Source of the DNA: Rothia sp. (in: high G+C Gram-positive bacteria)
Lineage (GTDB): Bacteria; Actinomycetota; Actinomycetes; Actinomycetales; Micrococcaceae
Reading direction: 5' to 3'
Length of the DNA stretch: 64,000 nt
Assembly: GCA_030524105.1 (NCBI GenBank)
Contig: JAUNHE010000001.1
Location: 310,001 to 374,000, forward strand
The notes under the pieces are model-generated. The model saw only the letters and a list, made by a program, of their open reading frames with translations. It did no database searches and was not told the origin of the DNA. The translations under genes and the position numbers were made by a program. How positions within the stretch are numbered: the stretch's first letter is position 1; every line of letters starts with the position of its first letter. Of this stretch, positions 49,156 through 58,746 are shown piece by piece.

Positions 49156-49197
49156 AAGACAGGAGGGGAGCAAACAATCTTGCTCCCCTCCTGTCTT
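49156..49197 (-). terminator. hairpin at the nusB stop codon
   Basis: An 18-bp perfect stem (49156-49173 / 49180-49197) with a 6-base loop begins inside the nusB stop codon. The minus strand continues TTGGCTAAAG, so there is no U-tract; it may act as an actinobacterial I-shaped terminator separating efp-nusB from the pyr operon. Confidence 0.7.
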
Positions 49198-49606
49198 ATG
49201 CTAAGAGTGTCGGTTTTACCTGGCGCAGCCTGTCCAGTAACCCATTCACAAATTTTGGTGAATCGTCGGTCGATAGCAGTCTGGCTAAGCCTGTTGCCTC
49301 AGAAATTGCCACGGGATCGGGTACTTCATCATTAAAGAGTAGCTCCCAGCTGCCTATTCTTAGGACCGCGCGGTCAACGCTGGGCATCCTATCCATAGTC
49401 CAACCCTGTGAATAAGTTTCCAGGTATTCACGAATCTCCTGATCGTGATCACGTACACCACGAACAATGAGCTCAGAATAAGGCGAAATCTGAGCACTGG
49501 TGTACAGCCGCCGACGCTCAAGAGTTGCTATCACATCGTCTTTTCTTTGCTCCGCCTCAAAGAGAACTTCAAGTGCTCGCAGGCGAGCTTTAGTGCGTGA
49601 GTTCAC
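49196..49606 (-). CDS. nusB: transcription antitermination factor NusB
   Basis: Binds boxA RNA with S10 to promote rRNA antitermination. All-helical 136 aa protein: NSRTKARLRALEVLFEAEQR at the N-terminus, VDRAVLRIGSWELLFNDEVPDPVAISEATGLARLLS (conserved core, two blocks) and SPKFVNGLLDRLRQ at the end. Seventeen bases after efp. Start at 49606 fits the family. Confidence 0.95.
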   Translation of the reverse strand: MNSRTKARLRALEVLFEAEQRKDDVIATLERRRLYTSAQISPYSELIVRGVRDHDQEIREYLETYSQGWTMDRMPSVDRAVLRIGSWELLFNDEVPDPVAISEATGLARLLSTDDSPKFVNGLLDRLRQVKPTLLA

Positions 49607-49623
49607 TGTCTTCTAAGAACCTA

Positions 49624-50187
49624 CTAGTCGTTAACCCGACCAAGATAATCACCCGTACGAGTATCAATCTTTACCTTAGTCCCCTGCTCTAAAAATAGCG
49701 GAACCTGCACCTCATACCCTGTTTCTAAAGTAGCCGGTTTAGTACCACCGGTGGAGCGATCTCCCTGCAGTCCCGGTTCAGTGTAGGTAATTTCCAGGAC
49801 AACTGCCGCCGGGAGCTCAATATAAAGTGGCTCGCCTTCGTGCATAGCAATAGTTGCCAGGTTTGATTCAAGCATAAAGTGTGCAGCATCTCCGACAACG
49901 GCTGCTGGCACATTAATTTGATCGTAGGTTTTAGTATCCATAAAGATATAGTCATCGCCATCTTGGTACAGATACTGATAATCGGAACGGTCCACAGTGG
50001 CGGTTTCAACCTTGGCACCGGCGTTAAAGGTACGGTCTACCACCTTAGACGAGGTAACATTACGCAGCTTCGTGCGAACAAAAGCACCGCCCTTACCTGG
50101 TTTGACATGCTGAAACTCAATTACAGACCAAAGTTGGCCATCAATTTTAAGAACAGTACCGTTTTTGATGTCGTTGGTAGTTGCCAA
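49624..50187 (-). CDS. efp: elongation factor P
   Basis: Relieves ribosome stalling at proline runs. Three beta-barrel domains over 187 aa; the loop that reaches the peptidyl transferase centre is [11 protein letters not shown] with Lys32 at the tip. Start is TTG ([10 protein letters not shown]), with GAGGAG six bases upstream. A -10-like TAGAAT stands at 50243-50238 in the 147-base upstream gap; the -35 is poor. Co-transcribed with nusB. The modification state of Lys32 cannot be inferred here. Confidence 0.96.
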   Translation of the reverse strand: MATTNDIKNGTVLKIDGQLWSVIEFQHVKPGKGGAFVRTKLRNVTSSKVVDRTFNAGAKVETATVDRSDYQYLYQDGDDYIFMDTKTYDQINVPAAVVGDAAHFMLESNLATIAMHEGEPLYIELPAAVVLEITYTEPGLQGDRSTGGTKPATLETGYEVQVPLFLEQGTKVKIDTRTGDYLGRVND

Positions 50188-50294
50188 CAGACTCTCCTCA
50201 CATGTGCGATTTTCAAGAAGCCTAAAGATTCTCAGTAATTCTAACCTGCTTCCCCCTCAAAAGGAGCCTAGTTTTACCTAGATCACGCAAAATA

Positions 50295-50334
50295 AAGCCG
50301 TATCACAGCAGTAAGCGGCCTCGTCAAAAAATAT
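50295..50334 (-). terminator. weak hairpin after aroB
   Basis: Downstream of aroB the minus strand has GCCG...CGGC arms around a 15-base loop followed by TTTATTTT. The stem is short, so this is a possible rather than clear terminator separating the aro run from efp. Confidence 0.35.
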
Positions 50335-51432
50335 TTAGGCTGCAATCTCTAAGTAAGTTGACATCAAGATTGCTTCATCGGGTACTTCAAAAATTCTAGG
50401 CTTTGCTAGCCGATCAAGGATAACAAAACGAAGTTGACTCCCCCGGGTTTTTTTGTCCCTACGCATGGTTTCTAGCAGTTGCGGCCAGCGGTCAGCCCGG
50501 TAGGTGACGGGTAAGCCTAAAGACTGGCAAAGATTTCTCGTTCTGTCCACACTCGCTTCGTCTAAGTATCCAGCTGCTAAGGACAGCTCAGCAGCATAAA
50601 CCATGCCGACAGAAACGGCAGCTCCGTGACGCCATTGATAGCGTTCAACCTTTTCAATAGCATGAGCCAGCGTATGACCATAGTTTAAAAACTCTCTTTG
50701 CCCGCTCTCACGTAAATCAGCGGAAACAATGGCCGCTTTAACAGCGATCGAACGCTCAATTAATTGACGAATCAAGCTTGATTGAGAATCTTTAAGCTGT
50801 TCGGGCTGGGACTCTATCAAATTAAGAATCTGAGGATCACTAATGAACCCGCATTTAATAACCTCAGCCAAACCGGTTAAAAGCTCGTACTGGCCTAGGG
50901 TACGCAAGGCGCCTAGTTCACACAGAACTGCCGCAGGAGGATAGAAAGTACCCACCAGATTCTTGCCCTCAGCCGTATTAATGCCTGTCTTTCCTCCGAT
51001 TGCTGCATCAACCATGGCCAGCAAAGTGGTTGGAATATGAATTATTTTCACACCGCGTAACCAGGTAGAAGCTACAAAACCGGCCAGATCGGTGACCGCC
51101 CCACCGCCAACCGAAATAATAGCGTCACTGCGCGTAAAATTATTTTGCCCAAGAACTTGCCAGCAAAAGCTAGCAACCTGAATATGTTTTCCTTCTTCGG
51201 CATCCGGGATCTCGGCACTCAAGGAGGTATAACCCACCTGTTTAAGGTTCTCCATGACCAATTCGCCCGTAGCCCTTAAAGCCCGTGGATGAATCACCAA
51301 GACACGTTGGACAGCTGATCCCAGTAGGCTAGGCAGCTCTTTGAGGAGGTTATGGCCAACCAGTACCGGATAGTTCTCCGAAGGCTGCTGACCTTTGACA
51401 GCTATGGTAGTTGGCTCTTCATCCGGGCTCAT
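50335..51432 (-). CDS. aroB: 3-dehydroquinate synthase
   Basis: Second step of the shikimate pathway: DAHP to 3-dehydroquinate, with NAD and Zn. Motifs include VGGGAVTDLAGFVASTWLRGV, PTTLLAMVDAAIGGKTGIN and the zinc ligands in LAEVIKCGF, LNYGHTLAHAIE and HGAAVSVGM. 365 aa. Its ATG overlaps the aroK stop by four bases (ATGA). In this organism aroB and aroK are separate genes, not fused. Confidence 0.96.
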   Translation of the reverse strand: MSPDEEPTTIAVKGQQPSENYPVLVGHNLLKELPSLLGSAVQRVLVIHPRALRATGELVMENLKQVGYTSLSAEIPDAEEGKHIQVASFCWQVLGQNNFTRSDAIISVGGGAVTDLAGFVASTWLRGVKIIHIPTTLLAMVDAAIGGKTGINTAEGKNLVGTFYPPAAVLCELGALRTLGQYELLTGLAEVIKCGFISDPQILNLIESQPEQLKDSQSSLIRQLIERSIAVKAAIVSADLRESGQREFLNYGHTLAHAIEKVERYQWRHGAAVSVGMVYAAELSLAAGYLDEASVDRTRNLCQSLGLPVTYRADRWPQLLETMRRDKKTRGSQLRFVILDRLAKPRIFEVPDEAILMSTYLEIAA

Positions 51433-52022
51433 CCTGCTCCCTTTCGTGTTTGGATAATAAAACGCTGAATTTCTGCAGTCATCGCGCTGATTGTTCGGTG
51501 ACTACCCGCGTCGAGGGTATAACTAGCTAACTGTTCGTATCGGCCGGTTCGGGCCCGGGTAATTTCCTGCCAGCGTTGCACCGGGTCTGGCTGTAGCAAG
51601 GGGCGTGTTGTACTTGCTTCAATTCGGGGGCGAACAGTTTCCAGATCGACTTTAATATAAATAACGGTTTCTTCCTGAAGTAATTCTGCAACAGAATCCG
51701 TCATAGGAGCTCCCCCGCCCAGCGAAAAAATACTGTTTCGGCAGGACGATGACTCTAAAACCTCTGCAACAACCTTAGCCTCCGCTGCCCTAAAATCAGC
51801 CTGGCCGTACTTCTCAAAAAAGTCCGGAATAGGACCATAGCGCCGCGTAAAGTACTGATCAGCATCAATAAAACGATAACCGTAAAAACGAGCTAAATGC
51901 CAGCCAATGTAGGATTTACCGGCTGCCATAGGACCAATGAGGACAACAGGCCGTTGCCGGTTCAAATAATTTTCTTGAATCTGGCGTACCTGGCTAGGGT
52001 CCGGTATAAAGTCATGCATCAT
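51429..52022 (-). CDS. aroK: shikimate kinase
   Basis: Phosphorylates shikimate at O3. P-loop GPMAAGKS (30-37), shikimate-binding Asp in FIDADQYFTRRYG and the glycine motif SLGGGAPM (standard GGG). 197 aa, slightly longer than the usual ~170 because of an N-terminal extension (MMHDFIPDPSQVRQIQ). A start nearer the P-loop is not obvious. It is 28 bases after aroC and overlaps aroB. Confidence 0.92.
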   Translation of the reverse strand: MMHDFIPDPSQVRQIQENYLNRQRPVVLIGPMAAGKSYIGWHLARFYGYRFIDADQYFTRRYGPIPDFFEKYGQADFRAAEAKVVAEVLESSSCRNSIFSLGGGAPMTDSVAELLQEETVIYIKVDLETVRPRIEASTTRPLLQPDPVQRWQEITRARTGRYEQLASYTLDAGSHRTISAMTAEIQRFIIQTRKGAG

Positions 52023-52050
52023 CAGAGTGCCTGCCGCTACTCAAAGATCA

Positions 52051-53265
52051 TTAGGGTTGCTCCCAGCCAGCTACACCCGGCTGCCAAGCCAAGGAATCAG
52101 GAATATGGGCAAGATAGGAATCCATATTTCTGCGCGTTTCTGCCATAGAGTCTCCCCCAAATTTTTCCAAGGCAGCCTCAGCCAAGACAAGGGCAACCAT
52201 AGCCTCCGCTACCACGCCGGCTGCAGGAACAGCACAAACATCGGAACGTTGATGGTGGGCCCGGGCTGGCTCACCCTTGGAGGTATCAAGAGTACGCAAG
52301 GCCTTAGGAACGGTAGCAATAGGTTTCATGGCTGCCCGCACTCGCAGCAAATCGCCAATGCTCATACCACCTTCAATACCACCGGCCCGATTCGATAGAC
52401 GGCGAACCCCTCCCGGGCCAGGCTGCATTTCATCGTGGGCTTTTGTTCCCGGTCTAGTCGCCGTCAAAAACCCGTCCCCTACCTCAACCCCTTTAATGGC
52501 CTGGATACCCATCAGAGCTGCTGCCAGCCTAGCGTCTAAACGCCGATCCCAGTGGACGTAAGAACCAAGTCCGGGAGGAAGGCCGTAGGCTAGAACTTCT
52601 ACTACCCCTCCCAGCGTTTCGCCTTCTTTATGGGCACGGTCAATCCTACCCACCATGCGCTCAGAGGTTTTAGGGTCAAAACAGCGCAAAGGGTCGGCGT
52701 CTAAGACCATAAGATCTTCTGGCTGAGGCAGGGCAGCCCCTTCTGGAACAGCTACCTCAGCAATAGCGTTTGTATGGCTGACAAGATTAATATCCAAAGC
52801 CTTAAGGACCTGTGCAGCAGCAACACCCAAGGCAACCCTGGTGGCAGTTTCCCGTGCTGAAGCCCTCTCTAAAACTGGTCTGGCTTCAGTAAACCCATAT
52901 TTTTGCATACCCGTGAAATCTGCATGACCGGGCCGAGGTCTGGTTAAAGGAGCATTTCGTGCCCGGCCAGCCAGCAGCTCAGGATCAACCGGATCCGGGC
53001 TCATGACCTCCTGCCATTTGGGCCATTCTGAATTGGCGATTTCGATGGCAAGCGGACCACCCAAAGTGTAGCCATGGCGTACTCCACCAAGAATTTTTAC
53101 CCGGTCCTCTTCAAACTTCATGCGAGCTCCGCGCCCGTAGCCAAGACGACGTCGGGCTAAGGCATCTTCTACCTGCTTGGAAGTAAAGGCAACACCGGCT
53201 GGAAGCCCTTCAATGATACCCACTAAAGCTTCACCGTGAGATTCGCCTGCAGTAAGCCAACGCAC
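52051..53265 (-). CDS. aroC: chorismate synthase
   Basis: Eliminates phosphate from EPSP to give chorismate, needing reduced [25 protein letters not shown] is the N-terminal signature (in two pieces), followed by [25 protein letters not shown] and [15 protein letters not shown]. 404 aa, normal for actinobacteria. Separated from aroE by 68 bases; together aroE-aroC-aroK-aroB carry four of the seven shikimate steps. Confidence 0.97.
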   Translation of the reverse strand: MRWLTAGESHGEALVGIIEGLPAGVAFTSKQVEDALARRRLGYGRGARMKFEEDRVKILGGVRHGYTLGGPLAIEIANSEWPKWQEVMSPDPVDPELLAGRARNAPLTRPRPGHADFTGMQKYGFTEARPVLERASARETATRVALGVAAAQVLKALDINLVSHTNAIAEVAVPEGAALPQPEDLMVLDADPLRCFDPKTSERMVGRIDRAHKEGETLGGVVEVLAYGLPPGLGSYVHWDRRLDARLAAALMGIQAIKGVEVGDGFLTATRPGTKAHDEMQPGPGGVRRLSNRAGGIEGGMSIGDLLRVRAAMKPIATVPKALRTLDTSKGEPARAHHQRSDVCAVPAAGVVAEAMVALVLAEAALEKFGGDSMAETRRNMDSYLAHIPDSLAWQPGVAGWEQP

Positions 53266-53333
53266 TGTATCCTACTTTCTCTGTCAATTAAGGCTTGCCA
53301 AATCGCCTGGTCCCCCAATGGTACACAGAAGTT

Positions 53334-54302
53334 CTAGCTGTCAGCAGCGATTTCTTGTACTGAGTACACAAGATGTGCTGGCTGACTCCTGGGTTCCAGT
53401 CCAATAGCTGAACACATGGCGTTCATAACCTGTAGCTCATCCGGTAGGGCCTGTTCAAGATCAAACCCTAAAAAGAGTTTAACCTGGTCGATGGCCTGGT
53501 ACATGAGCATATCTTTACCAGAAACAACCCTTCCGCCCTGCCTTTGCCAGGCACGAGCCAAGACCGAAGGCCAAGGATCATAGCTAACATCAAGCAAGAT
53601 AGCCGAGGTTGGCTCCCTCAGCTCAGGACCAAGAAAATCTGCGGCACCGGAGGGTAGGGTCGAAACAAGGCAGGAGTAGCCGCGGTAGTGCTGAGCAAAG
53701 GTTGCTAACCTATAAAAATTAAGAGCAAGTCCAAGTTTAGAAGCTACTTTGCTGAGATTCTGCCCGCGATCTAGGTGGCGGATATAGACATCAACGGAGT
53801 CAGCACCCAGGTAGCGTGCCGCCGCTAAAGCAGCGGTAGCCGTTCCTCCACCTCCCAGTAAAGCGAAGGATCCGACAGAGCCGGGACGGGCCCCAGCCCA
53901 GCATAAGGCATTAACAATTCCTGAAACATCGGTATTATGGCCCAGGCTAATGCCGCTACCCGGTCCCTGAGGCCAGCAAACCGTATTGACAACTCCCAGT
54001 AGCGCCGCGCAGTCGCTAAGCCGGTCAAGATACTGGACTACAGCAGTTTTAAGGGGCATAGTGCAGGAAAAACCACAAACGTTAGCGGCCTGCTCTGCCA
54101 TAGCAAAACGCTGGGCAAGCTGGTCTACATCAGTAGGAAGCTTTCCATAGCTAACCTCTTGACCTAAATAACTATAGGCTGCGCTGTGTAAAGCAGGTGA
54201 AAGCGAATGGTCTACGGGCTGGCCTAAAACAAAAGCTTGCCAGGCCAGGCCCCCACCACCCTTAGGTACACTTACCTTCGTTTTCGCTACACCATTTATC
54301 AT
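53334..54302 (-). CDS. aroE: shikimate dehydrogenase
   Basis: Reduces 3-dehydroshikimate to shikimate with NADPH. The substrate motif is LGQPVDHSLSPALHSAAY, the catalytic Lys is in MPLKTAV, NTDVSG follows, and the nucleotide-binding GGGGTATAAL begins the Rossmann half. The C-terminal DMLMYQAIDQ is conserved. 322 aa, longer than the usual ~280. The ATG at 54302 overlaps the mltG end by 41 bases; no good later start is in frame, so strong translational coupling or an unusual start codon must be considered. Confidence 0.9.
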   Translation of the reverse strand: MINGVAKTKVSVPKGGGGLAWQAFVLGQPVDHSLSPALHSAAYSYLGQEVSYGKLPTDVDQLAQRFAMAEQAANVCGFSCTMPLKTAVVQYLDRLSDCAALLGVVNTVCWPQGPGSGISLGHNTDVSGIVNALCWAGARPGSVGSFALLGGGGTATAALAAARYLGADSVDVYIRHLDRGQNLSKVASKLGLALNFYRLATFAQHYRGYSCLVSTLPSGAADFLGPELREPTSAILLDVSYDPWPSVLARAWQRQGGRVVSGKDMLMYQAIDQVKLFLGFDLEQALPDELQVMNAMCSAIGLEPRSQPAHLVYSVQEIAADS

Positions 54303-55473
54303 AAATTTCTACATTCTTTAGATGCTCTTCATAGGTATCGGCAAACAGTGTTTCACCGGTATCTAGATTAACCGTAACCCAGAAATAGTAATTATTTTTT
54401 TCTGGATTAGCAGCTGCCTTAATGGAATCCAGCGCAGGTGAACCAATTGGCCCTACCGGCAGTCCCTTGTAGTAAAAAGTATTGTACTTGTTACTGGCGT
54501 CAAGTTTCTGCTCTTCCGTCAAATGGTAGGTTTTTTCACCTAAACCATAGGCCACGGTTGCATCAGACTGAATATAGCCGCTAGTCTCCCCATCGGGGTT
54601 GTTCATACGGTTTTCAATGGCACCGGCAATAGGTCCATAATCCTTGGGCAAACCCTCGAATTCTAGGATAGAAGCAACCGTAATAACGTGAAAAATATGT
54701 TCATCACCTTCTACACCGGCTTCTTTAAGATCCTTCTTGGTTTGATCCACCAAAGTTTGAATAACTTCTTTAGCCGTTACACCTTTCTCAAACCGGTATT
54801 CACCAGGATGCAGCCAGCCCTCAAGATTAGGGAATTTATCGGGTATTCCAAACTGGGTAACATTGGCATTAAGTGCGTCTAACTCTGCATAGGGTATGTT
54901 TGTTGCATTAGCTATGTTCTGCAAGGTTTCATCCATACGCAGGGTCTGATCAATAGCGATGTAGACCTTATTTTCGTTTTCTCTATCCAGCAAGACGTTA
55001 AGCGCTGCCTCACTACTCATCTGCTCTTCCAAGGAGTACTCACCGGGCTGGAAAAACAGATCTGTATTCATCTCATCGTAGGTATCTAGAAAACGTTTTG
55101 CATCGGCAATGATTCCTTTTTCCTCTAAATCAGCAGCAATCTGATAGTTAGTGGAACCCGTTTGTACCGTATAGCTTATCTGCGTGCCGTTGCCGTCTCC
55201 CCTGTAATCTTTCCGCTTAAACCATCCCATTTGAGGGCTAAGAATAGCAACAATCATGACCAAGGCAAGACCAAAAACTAGGATAGCCGTAAAAAGGGTA
55301 TTACGGCGCCGGACACGAACTCGCTGGCGTTCAGCCGCTCTAATCTCGTCGTCCTCAGCCGCAGCAATACCTAAAATATGGTCCTCCGGCCTTGGCTCTT
55401 CTAGGAGGGACCGAAAATTATCTGGTTCGTGATGCGGTGGCCGCGAATGTCTCAAGTTAGTGTTATCGCTCAC
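54262..55473 (-). CDS. mltG: endolytic murein transglycosylase MltG
   Basis: Membrane-anchored lytic transglycosylase thought to release nascent glycan strands. A cytosolic basic N-terminus, one membrane helix (about 59-80), a LysM-like subdomain (SYTVQTGSTNYQIAADLEEKG, two pieces) and the YceG catalytic domain. The active-site motif reads VASILEFEG where relatives have ASIVEKE; the catalytic glutamate is kept. SGYIQSDATVAYGLG and NTFYYKGLPVGPIGSP follow. 403 aa. Its start overlaps ruvX by 11 bases. Confidence 0.93.
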   Translation of the reverse strand: MSDNTNLRHSRPPHHEPDNFRSLLEEPRPEDHILGIAAAEDDEIRAAERQRVRVRRRNTLFTAILVFGLALVMIVAILSPQMGWFKRKDYRGDGNGTQISYTVQTGSTNYQIAADLEEKGIIADAKRFLDTYDEMNTDLFFQPGEYSLEEQMSSEAALNVLLDRENENKVYIAIDQTLRMDETLQNIANATNIPYAELDALNANVTQFGIPDKFPNLEGWLHPGEYRFEKGVTAKEVIQTLVDQTKKDLKEAGVEGDEHIFHVITVASILEFEGLPKDYGPIAGAIENRMNNPDGETSGYIQSDATVAYGLGEKTYHLTEEQKLDASNKYNTFYYKGLPVGPIGSPALDSIKAAANPEKNNYYFWVTVNLDTGETLFADTYEEHLKNVEIYDKWCSENEGKCT

Positions 55474-55978
55474 TCGGGTTCTCCGTATCCTTGTTCTCTA
55501 GTCCATAGCGAGAATTATCTGAACTAGTTCTTGCAGTGTAAGCAGCCAGAGACTGCCCCACCTGTGGGTTCCCAGCCTTTAAGGCATCCAAGGCAATTTG
55601 TAAAATATTGACAGCCGCAACTTGATCCACCATAGCTTTAAAGTGGCGTGAGGAAACTCCAGCTTCATGTAAAGTCCGCTTGGCCTTGACTGTCGTTAAT
55701 CGTTCGTCTATAAGCCATAAGGGTATGCTTAGCTGCTGTTCAAGCGTGTGAGCGTAGTCTAACGCCATGCGAGTGGACTGGCTCTGGCCACCTCTCATAG
55801 TCATAGGTAACCCAAGAAAGATCTCTACTACAGAATGCACTTCTACTAATTTCAAGAGTACCCTTATGTCGGAATTATTCTTGCTGTCCCGACGTAAGGT
55901 CTTAAGCGGAGTAGCCAGAATACCCTCACGATCGCACAGGGCAACTCCGACGCGGGCCTGGCCCACGTCGACTCCCAT
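55463..55978 (-). CDS. ruvX: Holliday junction resolvase-like protein RuvX (YqgF)
   Basis: RNase H-fold protein of the YqgF family, implicated in 16S rRNA processing and possibly junction resolution. MGVDVGQARVGVALCD has the first catalytic Asp; GLPMTMRGGQS and IDERLTTVKA carry the others, with DQVAAVNILQIAL at the end. ATG at 55978 has GGAG five bases upstream; an upstream GTG is in frame. A basic/acidic C-terminal tail (about 30 residues) extends over the mltG start. Confidence 0.92.
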   Translation of the reverse strand: MGVDVGQARVGVALCDREGILATPLKTLRRDSKNNSDIRVLLKLVEVHSVVEIFLGLPMTMRGGQSQSTRMALDYAHTLEQQLSIPLWLIDERLTTVKAKRTLHEAGVSSRHFKAMVDQVAAVNILQIALDALKAGNPQVGQSLAAYTARTSSDNSRYGLENKDTENPSER

Positions 55979-56005
55979 GCGAACTCCTGGCAAAAAGACC
56001 ACCGG

Positions 56006-58690
56006 CTACTGTGCCTCCGCCACAGCAGCCTTGAGGGCTGCCAGCGCCGTAGGAATTTTACTGGCATCTTGGCCGCCACCCTGAGCGAGATCATCTTTGC
56101 CGCCGCCGCCGCCACCTAGAACAGCAGCAGCAAGTCGCACTAGGGCACCAGCCTTAACACCTAGCTGCCTAGCTTCCTGATTGGTTGCTACGAGAAGCAT
56201 AGGCCGGCCTTTAACAAGGCCAACTATCGCTACCACGGCAGCCTCTGACCCAAACCTCTGCCGCAAATCGATGGCAAGCTGACGCATGTCATTGGCCTCC
56301 AGCTCATCCACCTGGTGGAAGAGAGCACGCACCTTACCAATATTTTCTGCCTTCTCCAGTAGCTGACCAGCCTGGGCCTGGAGTTTCTCTTTGCGGAGTT
56401 TCTCCAGCTCCTTTTCTGCTGCCTTGAGCTTATGCAGTGTCTGTTCAATTTTTTCAGGAAGCTCTGTAGACTTCTGAACCTTAAGCAGACCGGTTAGCTG
56501 GTTAACTAAGGTTCTTTCTGCAGCAAGGTGGCTAAAAGAATCTAAACCAACCAGGGCCTCAACTCGACGATTACCGGATCCAACAGACTGTTCAGAGATC
56601 AGAGTTAAAGAACCAATTTCTGCTGAAGAATCCACGTGAGTACCGCCGCATAGTTCACGGGAAAAATCGCCACCAATTTCAACAACTCGCACTGTTTGGC
56701 CATATTTTTCGCCAAAAAGGCTCATAGCTCCCAGCTGCTGCGCCTCTTTAAGAGACATGGTAGAGGTGACAGTAGTGTAGTTTTGGCTAATGGCCTGATT
56801 AGCAACAGCTTCTATGTCCGCCTGTACAGAATCGGACAGAGCCTCGTTCCAGGCAAAATCAAAGCGTAGATAACCTTCCTTGTTAAAGGAACCACGCTGG
56901 TTTGCCTGTTTACCTAGAATCTGGTGTAAAGCTGCGTGAACAATATGTGTACCCGAATGGGCTTTTTCACCATCGTGACGGCGCTGCTGATCAACCTGGG
57001 CCAGCACTGTAGTCCCGGTCAGGGCTTCTCCCTCTAAAACCTGCGCCCGGTGTACGCTCAAGCCCTGCACCGGCTGCTGGACGTCACTGACTTCAATCTT
57101 AAAACCGTTGCCAATGATCAGACCCGTATCTGCCGCCTGCCCACCAGCTTCAGCATAAAAAGGAGTCTCTTCCAGAACAAGCTCCACCTTCTGGCCAGCT
57201 GTAGCCGCTGGAACACTTACCCCGTCAACCAGCAGGGCCCTTAGCTGAGTCTCGGTTGTCAGTTCCTGGTAGCCGGTGAAGATACTAGGGCTCTCATCTG
57301 CAAGTTGGCGCAAGACCGATAAGTCGGCAAAAGCACCCTTTTTAGCCTTGGCATCTGCCTGGGCCCGCTGGCGCTGCTCGGCCATTAACTGCCTAAAGGC
57401 AGTTTCGTCCACCTTGACCCCGGCTTCCTGGGCCATTTCTAAGGTCAGGTCAATAGGAAATCCGTAGGTATCGTGCAAAGTAAAAGCATCTGCACCGCTA
57501 ACCTGCTTATTGACGGTTAGCTGGGCCTGCTGAACAGCCTCTTCCAAACGCTGGGTGCCGGATTCAATAGTCCGCAGGAAGGCTCGTTCTTCAGCATAAG
57601 CTATGCGGCTGATGCGCTCAAAGTCTTGCACAACGACGGGAAAGGCACCACCCATAGCATCGCGTGAGGCCGGCAGCAGCACCGGTAAGCAGGGTTCGGT
57701 AACGCCCAGCAAACGCATGGATCGGATAGCCCTGCGCATAAGCCGGCGCAGGATGTAGCCCCTGCCCTCATTGGAAGGGCTCACTCCGTCTGCAATCAGC
57801 ATCAGTGCTGATCTAACGTGGTCGGCGACAACACGCATTCGCACGTCGTCTTCGTAGCCAGCATCCTGGGCAGACTCAGAGCCACAGTACTTTTTACCGG
57901 CTAAACGGGCTGCAGCGTCCAAAACGGGACGGACCTGATCTGTTTCATAAAAATTTTCAACACCCTGCAAGATCATGGCCATACGCTCAATACCTAAACC
58001 GGTATCAATGTTCTTTTTGGGTAGCTCACCAAGGATTTCAAAGGAGTCTTTACCGGTACCTTCGCCACGCTGGTACTGCATAAAGACAAGATTCCAAATC
58101 TCGATATAACGGTCATCGTCAACAGCAGGTCCGCCTTCTTGGCCATAGGCCGGACCACGATCATAAAATATTTCTGAGTCCGGCCCAGCAGGACCGGGCT
58201 GGCCTGTTGACCAGTAGTTCTCTTCCATGCCCATACGCTGGACACGTTCAGCGGGAAGTCCCACCACCTCAGTCCAAAGACGGTAGGCTTCATCATCACC
58301 TTCAAAAACAGTAACCCACAGCCGCTCTGGGTCCAGGCCATAGCCGCCCTTGTCCAGATCGGTTGTCAGCAGCTCCCAGGCCCAGGGAATAACTTCCTTT
58401 TTAAAATAGTCACCAAAGGAGAAATTTCCAGCCATCTGAAAAAAGGTACCGTGCCGAGCGGTCTTGCCCACCTCGTCGATATCAAGAGTTCTGATGCATT
58501 TCTGTACAGAGGTGGCCCTGGTATAAGGCGGAATCTCCCGACCCAAGAAATAAGGGATAAAAGGAACCATACCTGCAATGGTGAACATCGCCCCGGGCTC
58601 GTGAGAAACCAGCGATGTGCTGGGTACAACCGTATGACCCCGGTCTCTAAAGAAATCAAGCCAGCGCTTTGATATTTCCTGTGAAAGCAT
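56006..58690 (-). CDS. alaS: alanyl-tRNA synthetase
   Basis: Charges tRNA-Ala. Class II catalytic core with ISKRWLDFFRDRGH, SFGDYFKKE and GLGIERMAMILQG; editing domain with the zinc motifs HSGTHIVHAAL and CGGTHVDSS; C-Ala domain ending VLGGGGGGKDDLAQGGG. 894 aa. Fifty-six bases after the DUF6167-like gene and 27 before ruvX. The alaS-ruvX-mltG-aroE order is typical for actinobacteria. Start at 58690 fits the family, with AAAGGA upstream at a long spacing. Confidence 0.97.
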   Translation of the reverse strand: MLSQEISKRWLDFFRDRGHTVVPSTSLVSHEPGAMFTIAGMVPFIPYFLGREIPPYTRATSVQKCIRTLDIDEVGKTARHGTFFQMAGNFSFGDYFKKEVIPWAWELLTTDLDKGGYGLDPERLWVTVFEGDDEAYRLWTEVVGLPAERVQRMGMEENYWSTGQPGPAGPDSEIFYDRGPAYGQEGGPAVDDDRYIEIWNLVFMQYQRGEGTGKDSFEILGELPKKNIDTGLGIERMAMILQGVENFYETDQVRPVLDAAARLAGKKYCGSESAQDAGYEDDVRMRVVADHVRSALMLIADGVSPSNEGRGYILRRLMRRAIRSMRLLGVTEPCLPVLLPASRDAMGGAFPVVVQDFERISRIAYAEERAFLRTIESGTQRLEEAVQQAQLTVNKQVSGADAFTLHDTYGFPIDLTLEMAQEAGVKVDETAFRQLMAEQRQRAQADAKAKKGAFADLSVLRQLADESPSIFTGYQELTTETQLRALLVDGVSVPAATAGQKVELVLEETPFYAEAGGQAADTGLIIGNGFKIEVSDVQQPVQGLSVHRAQVLEGEALTGTTVLAQVDQQRRHDGEKAHSGTHIVHAALHQILGKQANQRGSFNKEGYLRFDFAWNEALSDSVQADIEAVANQAISQNYTTVTSTMSLKEAQQLGAMSLFGEKYGQTVRVVEIGGDFSRELCGGTHVDSSAEIGSLTLISEQSVGSGNRRVEALVGLDSFSHLAAERTLVNQLTGLLKVQKSTELPEKIEQTLHKLKAAEKELEKLRKEKLQAQAGQLLEKAENIGKVRALFHQVDELEANDMRQLAIDLRQRFGSEAAVVAIVGLVKGRPMLLVATNQEARQLGVKAGALVRLAAAVLGGGGGGKDDLAQGGGQDASKIPTALAALKAAVAEAQ

Positions 58691-58746
58691 CGAGCTATAC
58701 GTCCTTTTCTATGGTGGTTAGTTTTAAATCTGGTAGGCGCCTGATT

